A stretch of 64,000 nucleotides of DNA from Liriodendron chinense (lineage: Eukaryota > Streptophyta > Magnoliopsida > Magnoliales > Magnoliaceae), in assembly GCA_003013855.2 (NCBI GenBank), contig ML058465.1, forward strand, positions 496,001 through 560,000, in the 5' to 3' direction. The first letter of the stretch is position 1; every line of letters starts with the position of its first letter. Below the pieces are notes generated by a model. The model did no database searches. It was given only the letters and a program-made list of their open reading frames with translations, and was not told the origin of the DNA. The position numbers and the translations under genes were made by a program. Positions 1 through 11,209 of the stretch are shown piece by piece.

Positions 1-350
1 TCATACATTCATAGTTTCATACATACCAACCACAAGTTATATGTTCATCACAAATAAAAAGTAGAGAACAAATCATACCTCAAATCAAGTAAGAAGAAGG
101 TGGGGACATGAAACGAGAAAAGATCATAGCCTTTTCAATAGTCTCCATCAAACCCCACTTCCCATTTACCACAATCCAACACCTAAGGAAAAAAAACGAA
201 CTGTAGAACCATCCATCAAAACCCAACAACTAGAAAGACCTAAATAAGAAAGAAAAAAAAAACCTTAAATGCAAGAGGCATTAAAAAAAAGATCAGTCAC
301 TTTCCAAACTATTGTTATTGTTGTTGTGGCTGTTGTATTTCTTAGAAGAA
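1..350. other. AT-rich stretch, nothing recognised
   Basis: No coding, repeat or RNA signal could be supported here. It is A-rich noncoding DNA leading into the zinc-knuckle fragment. Confidence 0.4.
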
Positions 351-545
351 ACCTTGCATTGAGTGACAAATCTCTCCCAGACATTTGCTTTTCTTGCAGC
401 AAAATCAGTCACATCCAAGATAATTGCACCAATACTCATCCAAGCATGATAATGGAGCTGGACCATGACCAAGGCCAAATCTTTCGACCGGATGGTCTCC
501 GTTTGAATGATTCTGAAGAACCAGCCCCATATGGGAATTGAAAGA
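350..545 (+). pseudogene. CCHC zinc-knuckle fragment, possibly from a LINE ORF1
   Basis: The plus-strand frame encodes a perfect C-x2-C-x4-H-x4-C zinc knuckle (CFSCSKISHIQDNC, bases 386-427), preceded by SLPDI and followed about 30 residues later by PYGNW. In plant LINE ORF1-type proteins (DUF4283 plus zf-CCHC_4) the knuckle sits in the same setting, with a 'LPxFCFxCGxxGH' start and a 'YGxWLRA' tail. The knuckle would bind nucleic acid. No DUF4283 domain, endonuclease or reverse transcriptase is visible beside it, so this is at most a fragment. The residues before about position 30 of the open frame look random. The alternative is a chance knuckle in an intron. Confidence 0.4.
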
Positions 546-936
546 GGAAACAATGGCGTTTGGTCGGAGATGGAAAGCACCTTGACAACCAGATGATGTG
601 GCTGAAAATATGGCACGTTTATAGGTCATCCCAACCATGTAACATGTGAGATGCACAGAAACTTTATGGGTGACTCTAGATTTTAGTTCTAGAGTTTCTT
701 ATTCTTCTCTGATAGATCAGCTAAAGTTACAGGATCCACAAATGGAGAGTTCAGGAACAAGGCACAACATCTTTGTTCTATGTTCAGATAGTGTACCTAT
801 GCATAGGAAGATATGCATAGGACCCTATTGCACATGCATCTTCAAATGGATGGTATGTAGTTCCAAAAATGTCTGAAACAAATCACCAACACCTAAGTTT
901 GCAGTTTTCTAACCATTAACCAGAACCAGATGTCAC

Positions 937-1273
937 ATGCCTGATGCCGCATCAACCAGCTCCTGGTCCTCAACCATGTACTCGTGCATTAACCAGTCAG
1001 TTCTATCTCCTCAAGGTGCCCAACCTAAATAAAAACATCAGAGTTCTCTTCATCCCTACAGTCTTAGAATTATGACAAACAGGTCTATCCTTCCCAGTGT
1101 ATTCCAGTACCCTCTTTCAGAAACTAAATTTTGTTGAATCTCCAATTGTTGACAAGGAATAATCATTGAACCTACCACTAAAAGCTAGAAAGATGTAGAT
1201 AGATAGAGAGATACCTGAAAGATCCCAAGGACAGAATTCGTATAATTCAATCTCTGAAATGGCTTCATATCTT
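937..1273 (-). pseudogene. NAC-domain transcription factor, broken
   Basis: Two blocks on the minus strand read as pieces of a NAC DNA-binding domain. Bases 1215-1273 encode YEAISEIELYEFCPWDL, the subdomain A/B region, and are bounded by an AG acceptor (complement of 1274-1275) and a GT donor (complement of 1213-1214). Bases 937-1118 encode GYWNTLGKDRPVCHNSKTVG, corresponding to NAC subdomain C (GYWKATGKDR), then TDWLMHEYMVEDQELVDAA, corresponding to subdomain D. Between them the 'EWYFF...RKYPNGSR' part of subdomain B is missing. Subdomain D is reached only after a frameshift near 1030, and the arginine of the usual 'APRG' motif is replaced by a TGA stop. The tryptophan and lysine of 'GYWKATGK' are W and T. 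NAC proteins are plant-specific nuclear transcription factors; this copy cannot make one. No C-terminal activation region was identified. Confidence 0.75.
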
Positions 1274-1279
1274 CTGAAA

Positions 1280-3130
1280 TAAACAAAAGTCATGCTGAAA
1301 ATCCACAGTAAGCATTTTGATAGGCAATAAAACACAACTGAATGATCAATATGCTAAATAAATATAATGAAAGAAACAAAGGAAAAAAGAAGCAAGGAAA
1401 AAAGAAGCCCAATTTTAGTTGCTTGGAGTCACAAAAGAACACAAAAGAGCAATTAGATTAGCTCTACAACATAACAAGATATTGAAAGCATGTTTGGGAG
1501 CGTTATTGCATTTGGTTCTGTCAACTTGAAACAAAGAATAAAACATGGTACAAAAATCAACTTAATCAGATGATCTAAACATCCCATCAATATCATGGAA
1601 AAGTGACAGTCAAAATTGGGAAGAGAACTAAATTAGGTGCAATCATCATTTGAAGAACAGCGCGCGCGCACACACACACAAGATTAAACAAGGATATCAT
1701 CTAGCTCATAGCTAGTCACTAATTCATATAAATCCTGTGTGGTCCACTATCTACCTCAGCAACACCTTTCGGTTGACGGGCGACATTAAGGAAGCATGGA
1801 TTTTGACATCGAAGATACGCTGTTGACTGCCTCATTTTTTAAATCACATTTTAACATGATCAGCTGGAGAAATTGGTGTATGAAGTGGATATCAGATGGA
1901 CATTGTAGTAGGCCTTATAGAGTTTTTGCTGGATGCAATTGATGTCCCTAACATGGTGGGCCACAAGTATATGGGACATGACCATTGAAAAACAAATAGA
2001 GGTCCATACTAGGTAGCCGTGTGAAGCCCACCTAATGAGCGGGCATGGTTCGGATTCTACGCTCCATCTGTCCATATTAATTTATTATTTACAAAGGACA
2101 ATGTGATTTATTCTACGCTCCATCTGTCCATCTGTCCATCTGTCCATATTAATTTATTTTTTTTCAGCAACTTGGAGATGTTTCCAATTGCACTAAATGG
2201 GCATACCTCATTTGAGGGGAACAGAACATGTGTAATGCTTATGTGCATACTGCATAAGCACAAATGTTAGAGATCCAGGCCATTCATTATGTTGGAAGCA
2301 CTTTGAACATGCCATATACCAAAAGTCATGGTAGCACACTTGTAAGGTGAGCCACACATGTACACTGAATCTAAACTGTGGGACTTTTATGGCCCATTTT
2401 TCTTAGAATAGTTTGTGGTGCCTGATCAACGGACCAACATTATTTGTGGCCCATGGCATGCGCACTGTGCTCCCCACCTCATGAATGGTCTAGATTTCTG
2501 ACGGGTGTGTTGTGCTCCCAATCTCCAACACATGTTCCGTCCCTTCACATGTAACAGAGGTATTTATTTAATACTCTGGCAGGGTATCACATTTGATATG
2601 CAGGTACTCAGAAGTTGCACATATGACATACATTAACTATAGAACCCACCATCACTAAGTCACACCCCCAAAATCAGACTGGTTGAACAATCATGATCTC
2701 TAATACATGGATTCTTTTTTGTTGAACAAATCATGATCTCTAACACCACATACAAGGCTATAAAAGGTAGGTGGTTATATGTGAGAATCCTTTTTTTCTT
2801 TCCTGGCTAACTGCTTCCTACCATTGAAGAATCCAACAAACCCATTTTTATAGGTAGTAACAGCAGGTGGTTTAATGTGTAATGGTGAAAACTTGGAAAA
2901 TTTTTAGAAAATAGTTTAAAAGTAGGGGTTTTTCAGTCCATAGCCCAAAAGGAAGGCAGCCGTATGGAAAAATCTCAAAAGTTTATGCCATTGCCTGATG
3001 AAATCAGATACCATACATAGAGGAATTGTGAGCCACGGATCTCTCACAATTCCTAATAGGAGTAGGCGAGAGAGGAATAAGAGGATCTTAAATCATAATA
3101 GTGATTTTAAGAGAAGAATAAGAGGAATGC
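1280..3130. other. Noncoding DNA with fragments of degenerate repeats
   Basis: No gene is supported. A short direct duplication (TTCTACGCTCCATCTGTCCAT at 2053-2073 and again near 2111-2131) and several fragments of the 'ccca...gatgtat' repeat family are visible. Confidence 0.5.
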
Positions 3131-3639
3131 TATTCTCAGCAGCCAAAATAAAACAATATTAAAATAAAAATGAAAAGAAGAAAATCGAGCTTACCCCAAA
3201 ACCCGATCCGAATGCTATTCTCGGCAGCCAAAAACACAGCCTCTTCCTCCAGCTTACCCCAAAACCCAACCTCAGGTGGGCCATGGCGTCTGGCGTTGGC
3301 GAGAGAGGAAGAGGGAGGGGGGCGAGTGGCGTGAGAAGATTGGGAGAGAGCGAGGGCGAGTGGCGTGAAAAGAGGGCCTTTAGAAACCCTTTGTTGAATT
3401 GAATTTATTTTTAAATCCGGGTGTGTTTTACACCAAATAAGAACGATGCTGCAACGTGTTTTGTGGGCCTCAACACGATGTATGTGTTCTATCCACACCG
3501 TCCAATTATTTTTAAATATTAATTTAATGCTTGATCCCAAACATTATCCACATATATATCTCTAATGGACCACACCACAAGCAAATAATGGTGACACTAT
3601 CACCATTACAAAAAATCATTTTCAGTGGGATTGGTGCTA

Positions 3640-4095
3640 GAGACCGGCCGTCCAGTCAGGGCCTCGTGCGGTCCACCGTATTGTATATGTTTCATCCACT
3701 CCGTCCACCCATTTTAGCAGATAATTTTACACTTTTAACCTAAAAATGAAGCATATTCCAAACTCAATTGGACCACACCCCAAAAATGTGTGGATTAAAC
3801 ATCAACCGTTGAAAAATTCTTGGTGGTCAAAGAAGTTTTGGATCACGCTGATAATTGTTTTCTTCCATTCATCCATGTCCATGTGATCTTATGAACAGGT
3901 TGGATGAAAAATAAACATCACTGTAGGCCTAGGAAGATTTCGACGGTGGAAATCGTTATTCCCACTCTTTCCTGTGGTGTGGTCCACTTGAGCTTTAAAT
4001 ATGCTTCAATTTTGGGCTCAACACCTAAAATGATATGAAAAAACGAATGGACAGTGTGGATAAACCACATACATTCACGGTGGGCCCAACACCGG
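3640..4095. mobile_element. Mutator-like MITE with diverged inverted ends
   Basis: The left end (3665-3725) carries GGTCCACCGTATTGTATATG followed by CCACTCCGTCCACCCATTTTA. The right end (4025-4090) carries the inverted counterpart: aatggacagtgtggataaa, then cacatacattcacggtgggc. The interior has no open frame. The layout matches the better-preserved copies at 49,656 and 56,433, which have 8-9-bp target-site duplications. No duplication is recognisable at this copy, so its ends are approximate. Confidence 0.6.
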
Positions 4096-4275
4096 TTATT
4101 AGGTACAATAGAAAATTTTCAGTAGTTTACTCGATACGAAGCATCCCACGAAGGGCATCGCCGACGGCTGATTACCCCATTTTCCGACGGCTTTAGACCG
4201 TCGGAAATTCCGACGGCTAAGAGCCGTCGCGAAAGAAAGGCGGGGCCGTCGGGAAAAGTCATTTTTCTGGTAGTG
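4096..4275 (-). mobile_element. CACTA (EnSpm) transposon terminus
   Basis: Read on the minus strand from base 4275 the sequence starts CACTACCAGAAAAATGAC, the hallmark CACTA terminal inverted repeat. Subterminal repeats of the palindromic type CCGACGGC / GCCGTCGG follow, at least six copies between 4140 and 4255. Immediately outside is TAG (4276-4278), a plausible 3-bp target duplication. A paralogous stretch in the complemented block (22,582-22,906) is homologous exactly up to this point and lacks the element, which confirms the boundary. The opposite end is not clear. A weak candidate (CACCATTACAAAA near 3610) matches only 9 of 13 positions. No transposase is present. Confidence 0.75.
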
Positions 4276-4665
4276 TAGGGACAAAGAGTATACAATAATG
4301 GGATGTCCATATGATGATCTTATACACATATTTCATATCACAATATGAAAATCAATGTTACTTGTAAAACACAGATTAAGGAAATAAGGGCATAGATTTC
4401 ACAAAGATAAATAACACAAATACACATGCTTCTTAGTAAAAAATCTAAACAAGGAATCACATCATCATATAATGATATTCATTACAAATCCCACATCAAA
4501 CTTCAAGTTATATGGATAAGTAATTCAAAACAAAACAACTTCACATGCCACAAAAGAAACTTATGATAATCGTGATATTATTAATGAAAGGCTTGAAGGA
4601 AAATCCTCACCTTAGGATGGACTTAGAAGAAGAGAATTGTAGAAGATCTTAGCTACTGGAAAAAT
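4276..4665 (-). repeat. Dispersed repeat, paralogous to 22,582-22,906
   Basis: The reverse complement of this stretch matches, over about 330 bases with few differences, the complement (not the reverse complement) of 22,582-22,906. Shared words include AAGTCCATCCTAAGGTGAGG and TCATCATATGGACATCCC. The match ends at the CACTA junction on one side and near the CT microsatellite on the other. The family and its function are not recognised. Confidence 0.85.
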
Positions 4666-4679
4666 TATGAGAAAGAACT

Positions 4680-4697
4680 CTCTTCTCTTCTTCTTCT

Positions 4698-4744
<47 letters not shown>

Positions 4745-4746
4745 TT
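4680..4746. repeat. (CTT)n/(CT)n microsatellite
   Basis: A CTT run passes into about 20 uninterrupted CT dinucleotides. In the paralogous copy this position corresponds roughly to the 25-N gap at 22,557-22,581, which may explain why assembly broke there. Confidence 0.95.
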
Positions 4747-4831
4747 CTCTACGGCATGGAGGCTAGGGTTAGGAGAAGGGCTTGGAGGTGCGTAGTAGAA
4801 ATATGGAGAGGGATATGCACGCGAGGTCTTG

Positions 4832-5896
4832 TGTAACAACCTCTTGAGGTGGGTTTCTCAAATCTCAATATTCGGGTGATCTTTAATCAATTCCAATCCG
4901 TTCATCTTATCAAGCTCGAGGAGTAGAGTTAGAATACGTAAATTTCTTGATGATCCACATTCTAGATTGGCCGATCCTTGAAAATGGCCCGACGGGTGCT
5001 AAAATGAGCTAGATCTCAATTAACGGTCTACGCTTGATGATCAGGGTCCAAATTTTGCAAAAATATGTAGTCATGATAGGCAAACAATTGTAAAAAATTT
5101 AGTAGTTGATTGATGGTGAGAAATGCCTAGATCTGAAATTTCAATTTTTGGCGGAAAAGGAAGGTGCTGGCTTTGTGGTTCAACGGTGTAGGATTATAGA
5201 TCGGGGTCCAAATTTTGTGTAAACTCATAGTCATATGAGTATAATAAGTGGTCCAAATTTGAGAAGCGATTGATGGTGAGAAGTGGGTAAATTGAAAGGT
5301 TCAGATTTAAAAAGAGTTGGTAACTCGTTAATTTCTAAAACGGGATAACTTCACGCATAAGAAAGAGGCTTATCAAGGTGGGGCACTCAAATCACACTAT
5401 TGGTCCATGATAAAGACGATCCAAGTCATTTATATGAAGAGAAATATTCGACTACGACTAACCATCTACTTTCCTCACTCGATGGACATGAAAATCAAGG
5501 GTTAAGGGGCTGATTTGACAATTGGACCACTTCTACTATGATTTAAGGGCTGAAATTTGACGTGTATGGTTAATATGCGCCCAAAAGCTTAAATCCAGGG
5601 TTTTACATGAAAGTGATTGTCAGAAACTATAATACTTAAAAATGGCATCTTAACTTAAGTTTAACTAATGGCATTTTCGTAATTATCTGAAAAATGCGTG
5701 ATTTTTGAAATCTGATCTTTCTATAATGTTTATGGGATCATTCTAAGCAACTTTTGTAAAGGGTCCCCTATCGGATCTCCTACGGATGTCCCGCTATTCG
5801 CAAATCAACAGTAAATGTACGATAATTAATAAAAAATAAATTAAAAATGAATTTTCAAAAAGTTTCAAATAAATCTCGAAAATCTGGGGCGTTACA
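4832..5896 (-). mobile_element. Probable solo LTR of an LTR retrotransposon
   Basis: The stretch begins TGTAACAACC and ends GGGCGTTACA, so on the minus strand it starts with TGTAACGCCCCAGATTTTCG, a very common LTR start in plant retrotransposons, and ends with GGTTGTTACA. Flanking 5-mers are TCTTG (4827-4831) and TATTG (5897-5901), a target duplication with one mismatch. The length of 1065 bp is typical of an LTR. No primer-binding site, polypurine tract or coding region adjoins either side, which is why I call it solo. Confidence 0.7.
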
Positions 5897-6610
5897 TATT
5901 GTTAGTTTCTACTTATACTTACAGGTACAATGAATGATAGAGAGCTAGGTTCGTGCCTAAACTATGTTGCTACAAAGGTAGTTGCAAAATGTTCAGTTGA
6001 ATTTTTATCTCCATTGTAGGCCCCGTTTGATAGGTGTGACAAATGTAGAGAGTTGTTCAAGTCAACCTGATTCGAATATTTTCTGAACTTCAATGAAAGT
6101 GAATTCACTTTTCAAGGTCAAATAATTCATTATTTGATGCAGAGGCATCTCAATGACCTTCGCTTCAAGATTCAGATTCTGTAGTCCGATTTGATGAGCT
6201 AGAGTACACCCTGATAACGGGACTAAAGTGGGCACCATATGAACTCGAAATTATAAAGAATAACAAAAGGGACTGTAACTTTAAGAACAAACGGCATATT
6301 ATAAAGGACTTATTGGAAGTTTTTATAGTTCTTGATGGGTCGAAAAGATATTCGAATGCGCCCTGTTATTGTGCGTAAATAATTTAATTGCTAGATCTTC
6401 TTGGTAAGAACAAATGTGTAGGGGAGTATATTAGTTTAGTAAATAATATTTATGAGTTTAATAAGTATCCTTAGAGGTCGAGTTAGCTATTAAATCATTA
6501 AGTACCATGCAAACACAGCAATAAAGGCGCACTATGCAGATACGTACACTTTTTGTGGAAACCCATTTGCCCTTCAGGTAGAATTATCATTAATTTCTAT
6601 TTTTTTCTTC
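5897..6610. other. Noncoding DNA, no feature recognised
   Basis: AT-rich, with stops in all frames. No conserved protein motif or tandem repeat could be supported. Confidence 0.4.
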
Positions 6611-6613
6611 ACT

Positions 6614-6990
6614 CAAAATTCATGGTATCTTTTAAAGACACGGGGGCTAAATCCTAAACTTTAAACCTTAAATACAACAACGTGTTAATGATGTTAAAAC
6701 AAACTAACTAAACAAAATTCAAATGAACGAAGATGATGAAAGAAAATTATAAATGGAAGAAGAAGCAGTTCTTGGTGGAAGATATAACTTATATGGTTAA
6801 CATGAATATGTAAGTACATTCTAAACAAATAAATAATAAAACAAAAATTATAAAGACTTATAAGAGCAATTATGTATGAGAGACGTATAAAATAATATTT
6901 AGAAGAAAATATCACACTTATATTCATAAGAAGACTCTCATTACAGATATTGAATTAAAACAAAATATAAAATAAAACTGGAAAGAAATT
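6614..6990 (-). repeat. LTR-like repeat fragment (family also at 9.3-11.2 kb), inverted
   Basis: On the minus strand this reads as the same repeat found on the plus strand at 9,640-9,965 and 10,740-11,055: ttcttatgaatata, tttgtttaggatgta, a tract around CCAAGAACTG, then ggtttaggatttagcccccgtg. It is a partial, inverted copy of that LTR-like family. No open frame is present. Confidence 0.6.
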
Positions 6991-6999
6991 ATAAGACTA

Positions 7000-9320
7000 T
7001 CACACTCTTTTTAATGAACTAAAACCTTCGACTGGTTTGAGTTAACTTGATTACAACGGAGGGGTCAGGGAGAGCCCTCTATTTATAGGTAAACATAAAT
7101 ACACTTTAGTTTCGGACTTCATAGTCGGAGTCTGAAAGTTGGATAAACATCAGACTTGAAACATGTTGGAGCCCGGGAAGCTGAGTTGTTAGGTAATGTG
7201 GAGCTTCTGGTTGCTTCTAACGGATTAGATTGTAATAACTCCGGTAGCTAGGACAGTAGCACTCTTTGTATAAAGAGACGTAACAAAACATGTAGTTTCT
7301 GCATGAGAGAGAAATATCATTGTCGGTGAATAGTGAAACACTATTTATGATAGGATTTAACTTTTACCAAGATGGAATATTGATGTGCTGTCACTTTTTG
7401 AAGCTTCTGTGGGGCCCATTGAGACACGTGAGCATGTGGGAACCACTTGTGGGGCCAGACAATATTCACTGACACTATTCATCACTTGTGTCTTCATGGG
7501 AGCTTGGATTGGTGGTTGCATCGATGAAGTCGAAATGAGCAATGCAAACGGATATATCCAGATGTATCAGGGACATCTCGCCATGGAACATAGTTGCGAT
7601 CACACATTTGTCTTTTGAAGAGCGTTAACTCTTGAGGGTGTGCATTCCAAGATCTTGAGAGATTAAAAGTGCGTCATTGTCGGATCACGACGCGATCATG
7701 GGCATAGGGTACATAGTACGAATCACCATCTGAAACATGGATCAGATATCTGGCATTTCTTCAATTTCAACATAATTAGCATGATGATTGTCGAGGAGAT
7801 ATCTCTATATGTGCAATGGTTGGAACCATTCAAAGAACTTGCGGAGGCCATGAGTTTTTGTGGTCAAGTGATGCATCCAAATAGCAGTATGGGCAACGTA
7901 TAGCTGTAACTGAGCTGCATTGAAGATCATAGTAATTGTCCATTGTTTTGTGAGATGTCAGAGAAAACACAAAGCTTCTAGAGGGACATATCGAAGGTTT
8001 CAAAGGTGAGGGGTGTGAGATATAGATAGGTCGGATGATGAATTCTTTCGAAAACTGGGTTGTTCCGAAAAGGATTTCAAGGGTACGATGTTTGAAGTGA
8101 AGGTTGGAGATCATATTACGGATCTCCGCAGGAAGGGTATGGATTCTTTTGAGGGGGAAAATACATGGAAGGTTGAGTTGATGGACTGGGATGATGGATT
8201 TTTCTTTTGGTAAGCGCATCCTGTACAAGAAATTAACAAGGACATTGTTTTTGCCTTTGATCTTGTTCACTATGAAGTTCCATTGAGAAAACCAATTTGA
8301 TCATCTCAACAATTGATGTTTGAGGCAATGTTTTGTTCTTGAAGTGGATCATGTTTGGGAATGCCGACATGTCCATTTCGATGATGAAGTGATAACCAAC
8401 AAGATGAAATTGGAACTTGGATATACCATTCTTGATTGCTAGAATTTCCTTGTATGTGGAGTGGTAATGTTGTTAAGACTGTTTGAATTTGCCACTTTTA
8501 TATCCACATATTTGACGGGTTCCATTAACGTCTTAAAGGAGGACAACATTCCATTAATTATCACTTGCATCGGTCTGTAAGATACGTGTTCCTTCTTTGT
8601 GCGGGATTTGCAATGGAGGGAGCTTATGAACAATTTCTTTCACGACCTATACAACAACAGTGTGGTCCTTCGACCATGGAGGGGCATCTTTATTGAGAAG
8701 TTGAGAAAGAAAACTTCTGTAATGGTTGACATGAGGGATGAAATCAGAGACAGTTGATTGTGCCTAAGAATTGCTGTATTTTCTTTTCACTTGTATCAGG
8801 ATACTGACGAAGATGTTGCGCAATATGAGGTTATGGCGCATCTCATCCATCTTTATTGTGCAATGCCAAGAAAATCAATGTGCATTTTAGCTTCAGGCTC
8901 TATGGGATGCACATGGAACATACAGCTCTCCACTAATGGAACAATCCTTTAACAGGTTATATTTATATTTTGAAAGGATAGTGTACCTCCTCTTCGAAAG
9001 CTAAAAGCTGAACTCCTATACAAGGATTCATTTTTTCCATAGAAGATAGACACTATCTTCTAGTTAGCTTTCCAGTGCTTACTTGAACATCTTATTTCAG
9101 ATATCTAGGGCCATTTCAGAAGTGGTTAGTTCGCTTCAAAGCCCTCCATGAAATGGCTCCTCTACTAGAGCCCGGGCTAAACATTGCAGGAAATTTACAC
9201 TCCAACGGCAATTTCTATGTGGCAGAAGCCCATGTATATTGCGACTTAAAGAGTTACCTTTTCGAAAATGGTTTCTTGGGTGGCATCCACACCTTCTGTG
9301 CCGAAGACCAAAACGGCCTG
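7000..9320. other. Mostly unassigned; very weak B3-like trace near 8.0-8.3 kb
   Basis: No intact gene is supported. Around 8,040-8,290 the plus strand encodes TWKVELMDWDDGFFF followed by a stop, which faintly resembles the 'tWxVeL...DDgxfF' core of plant B3 DNA-binding domains. Frames are broken and the rest of the domain is not convincing. The open frames of 60-146 codons here carry no family motif I recognise. Confidence 0.3.
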
Positions 9321-9324
9321 CCTA

Positions 9325-9963
9325 AGTATGGCATACACCTCCAAGAGATCTAAGTATGCTGCGGTACATCTGTTCAAGGTTCTACCTTTCACAGTGGATT
9401 GACTCTTTAGTTAATGAAGCTGATCAGACATGTTCAGATAAGAGCTAACCAATTGATTACAACGTCCACAACATTCGGATTGTTATGTGTTACCTTTGTG
9501 TTAGTTATCTTTATGCTTTCCTATGTATCAGCCAATATGAAGGCAAAAACTAGGTAGAACTTAACTTAAAGTTAACTTAAGCCAATCTCAGGCTTTAGTC
9601 CAGTAGAAAGTGTGATAATCTTGTAATTTCTTTTCAGTTTCAGTTTATAGTTTGCTGAGTCTAGTCTCTGTAATGAGAGTCTTCTTATGAATATACGTAT
9701 GATATTTTTTTTCTAAATATTGTTTTGTTTGTCCCTCCTGTATAATCGGTCTCATATGTTCTATAATCTTTATTTTATTATTTGTTTGTTTAGGATGTAT
9801 TTATATGTTAACCATATAGGTTATATCTTCCGCCAAGAACTGTTTTTTGCTCCATTTATGTTTTTTTTTTTTAATCATCTACGTTTACTTGAATTTTGTT
9901 TAGTTTGTTGTTAGCATCATTAATATGTTGTGTTATAGGGTTTAGGGTTTAACATTTAGCCCC
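9325..9963 (+). repeat. LTR-like repeat, copy 1
   Basis: Homologous along its length to 10,270-11,055. Both copies share, in order, ccaagagatc-aagtatgctg, gtggattgactct, gagctaaccaattg, tgtatcagccaatatgaagg, ttaacttaagcca, tttagtccagtagaaag, the tttgtttaggatgta tract and the final ggtttagggttta. Copy 1 stops shortly after 'tagccccctgtg'. The second copy is followed by a primer-binding site, so both are read as LTRs in the plus orientation. Confidence 0.6.
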
Positions 9964-10269
9964 CTGTGTTCCAGATCGTCAATGCAGCCCTTTACTGGCC
10001 GACACGATATCTTGGACTCACATATGATGACGGACTTCTGACCCAGACAAGGATAACGGTTTCATGGCCGTATAACGGTTTCATGGCCGTATATCAAAAC
10101 CTCATTCTGGCCACTCGAAGAACACTCTAGGAAACTGACAGGATCTGCATCTAGCTTGATGTAAAAGGCTTACTTAAAATCCTCAAATAGAATGTCTATG
10201 AAAGAGCAGTTTACGCCTCTGAAGAAACGAAAAGATGATTACAAGAAACAATTGTCAACAAACACTCAA

Positions 10270-11055
10270 AAGTATTGGCATAAACTTCCAAGAGATCCAA
10301 GTATGCTGTCGCACATCTGTCCGAGTTTCTACTTTCCATAGTGGATTGACTCTCTAGTCAATGAAGCCGATCAAACGTGTCCAGATACGAGCTAACCAAT
10401 TGGTTACAACATCCACAGCATTTGGATTGGCATGTGTTACCTTTGTGCTAGTTATCTTGATGCTTTTCTATGTATCAGCCAATATGAAGGCTATGGTAGC
10501 ATTCAAAAGGAAGTCGTGACTTGCTGGAAAGACTGGACTTCAGTTAGGGCATCAACCGAGGAAGTCATACCAAACAGATCAAAACAAGGCAAATCATAAG
10601 AAACTGGCTTCCACGGAGGGTAGCCTGCTACTAGATCCGACTAAGAGGTGAGAGAGCCATTAAGTTAGGTAGAACTTAACTAAAAGTTAACTTAAGCCAG
10701 TCTAAGACTTTAGTCCAGTAGAAAGCGTGTGATAGTCTTGTAATTTTTTTTTTCTAGTTTCAGTTTATTGTTTGTTTAGTCCAGTTTCTATAATGAGTCT
10801 TCTAATGAATATACGTGTGATATTTTCTTTTAAATATTGTTTTGTATATAATCTCTGTTTTATTATTTATTTGTTTAGGATGTATTCACATGTTAACTAT
10901 ATAAGTTATATATTTTGCCAAGAACTGCTTCTTCCTACTACATTTATGTTTTTTTCATTATCTATATTCACTAGAATTTTGTTTAGTTAGCTTGTTGGTA
11001 GAGCATCGTTTACATGTTCTTGTGTTATAGGGTTTAGGGTTTAGCCCCCGTGTCG
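10270..11055 (+). repeat. LTR-like repeat, copy 2, followed by a tRNA-Met primer site
   Basis: Second direct copy of the 9.3-kb repeat. It ends 'gggtttagcccccgtgtcg' and is followed within a few bases by TGGTATCAAAGC (11,061-11,072), one base different from the usual plant initiator-tRNA-Met primer-binding site TGGTATCAGAGC. This identifies it as the 5' LTR side of a retrotransposon. The internal region is gone: an inverted fragment of the same LTR follows at once (11,085-11,200). Confidence 0.6.
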
Positions 11056-11060
11056 TTAAT

Positions 11061-11072
11061 TGGTATCAAAGC
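11061..11072 (+). other. Primer-binding site (initiator tRNA-Met type)
   Basis: TGGTATCAAAGC lies just downstream of the LTR copy ending near 11,055, the expected place for minus-strand priming of an LTR retrotransposon. Confidence 0.65.
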
Positions 11073-11084
11073 ACAAATTAACAA

Positions 11085-11200
11085 CACAGAGTGCTAAAAC
11101 CTAAACCTTAAACCCTATAACACAACAACGTGTTAACGATGCTAACAACAAGTTAATTAAACAAAATTCAAGTGAACATAGATGATGCAAGAAAATGTAA
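11085..11200 (-). repeat. Inverted LTR fragment
   Basis: Reads gtgctaaaacctaaacc...acaacaacgtgttaacgatg...aattcaagtgaac, the inverted counterpart of 10,935-11,050. With that copy it forms a palindrome-like structure around the primer site. Confidence 0.6.
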
Positions 11201-11209
11201 ATGGAGTGT

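Noticed and set aside
3136..3540. 134-codon minus-strand frame at 3.1-3.5 kb
   Set aside because: It covers a locally duplicated GA-rich repeat and a MITE-like arm. The translation is compositionally biased with no recognisable domain.
3602..3625. CACTATCACCATTAC near 3.6 kb as the second CACTA terminus
   Set aside because: Matches the defined terminus at 9 of 13 positions and lacks the TAG flank and the GCCGTCGG subterminal repeats.
7830..8290. Plant B3 domain at about 8.0-8.3 kb
   Set aside because: Only one short phrase resembles the domain core. Frames are broken and the other conserved blocks are absent, so I kept it as a remark only.
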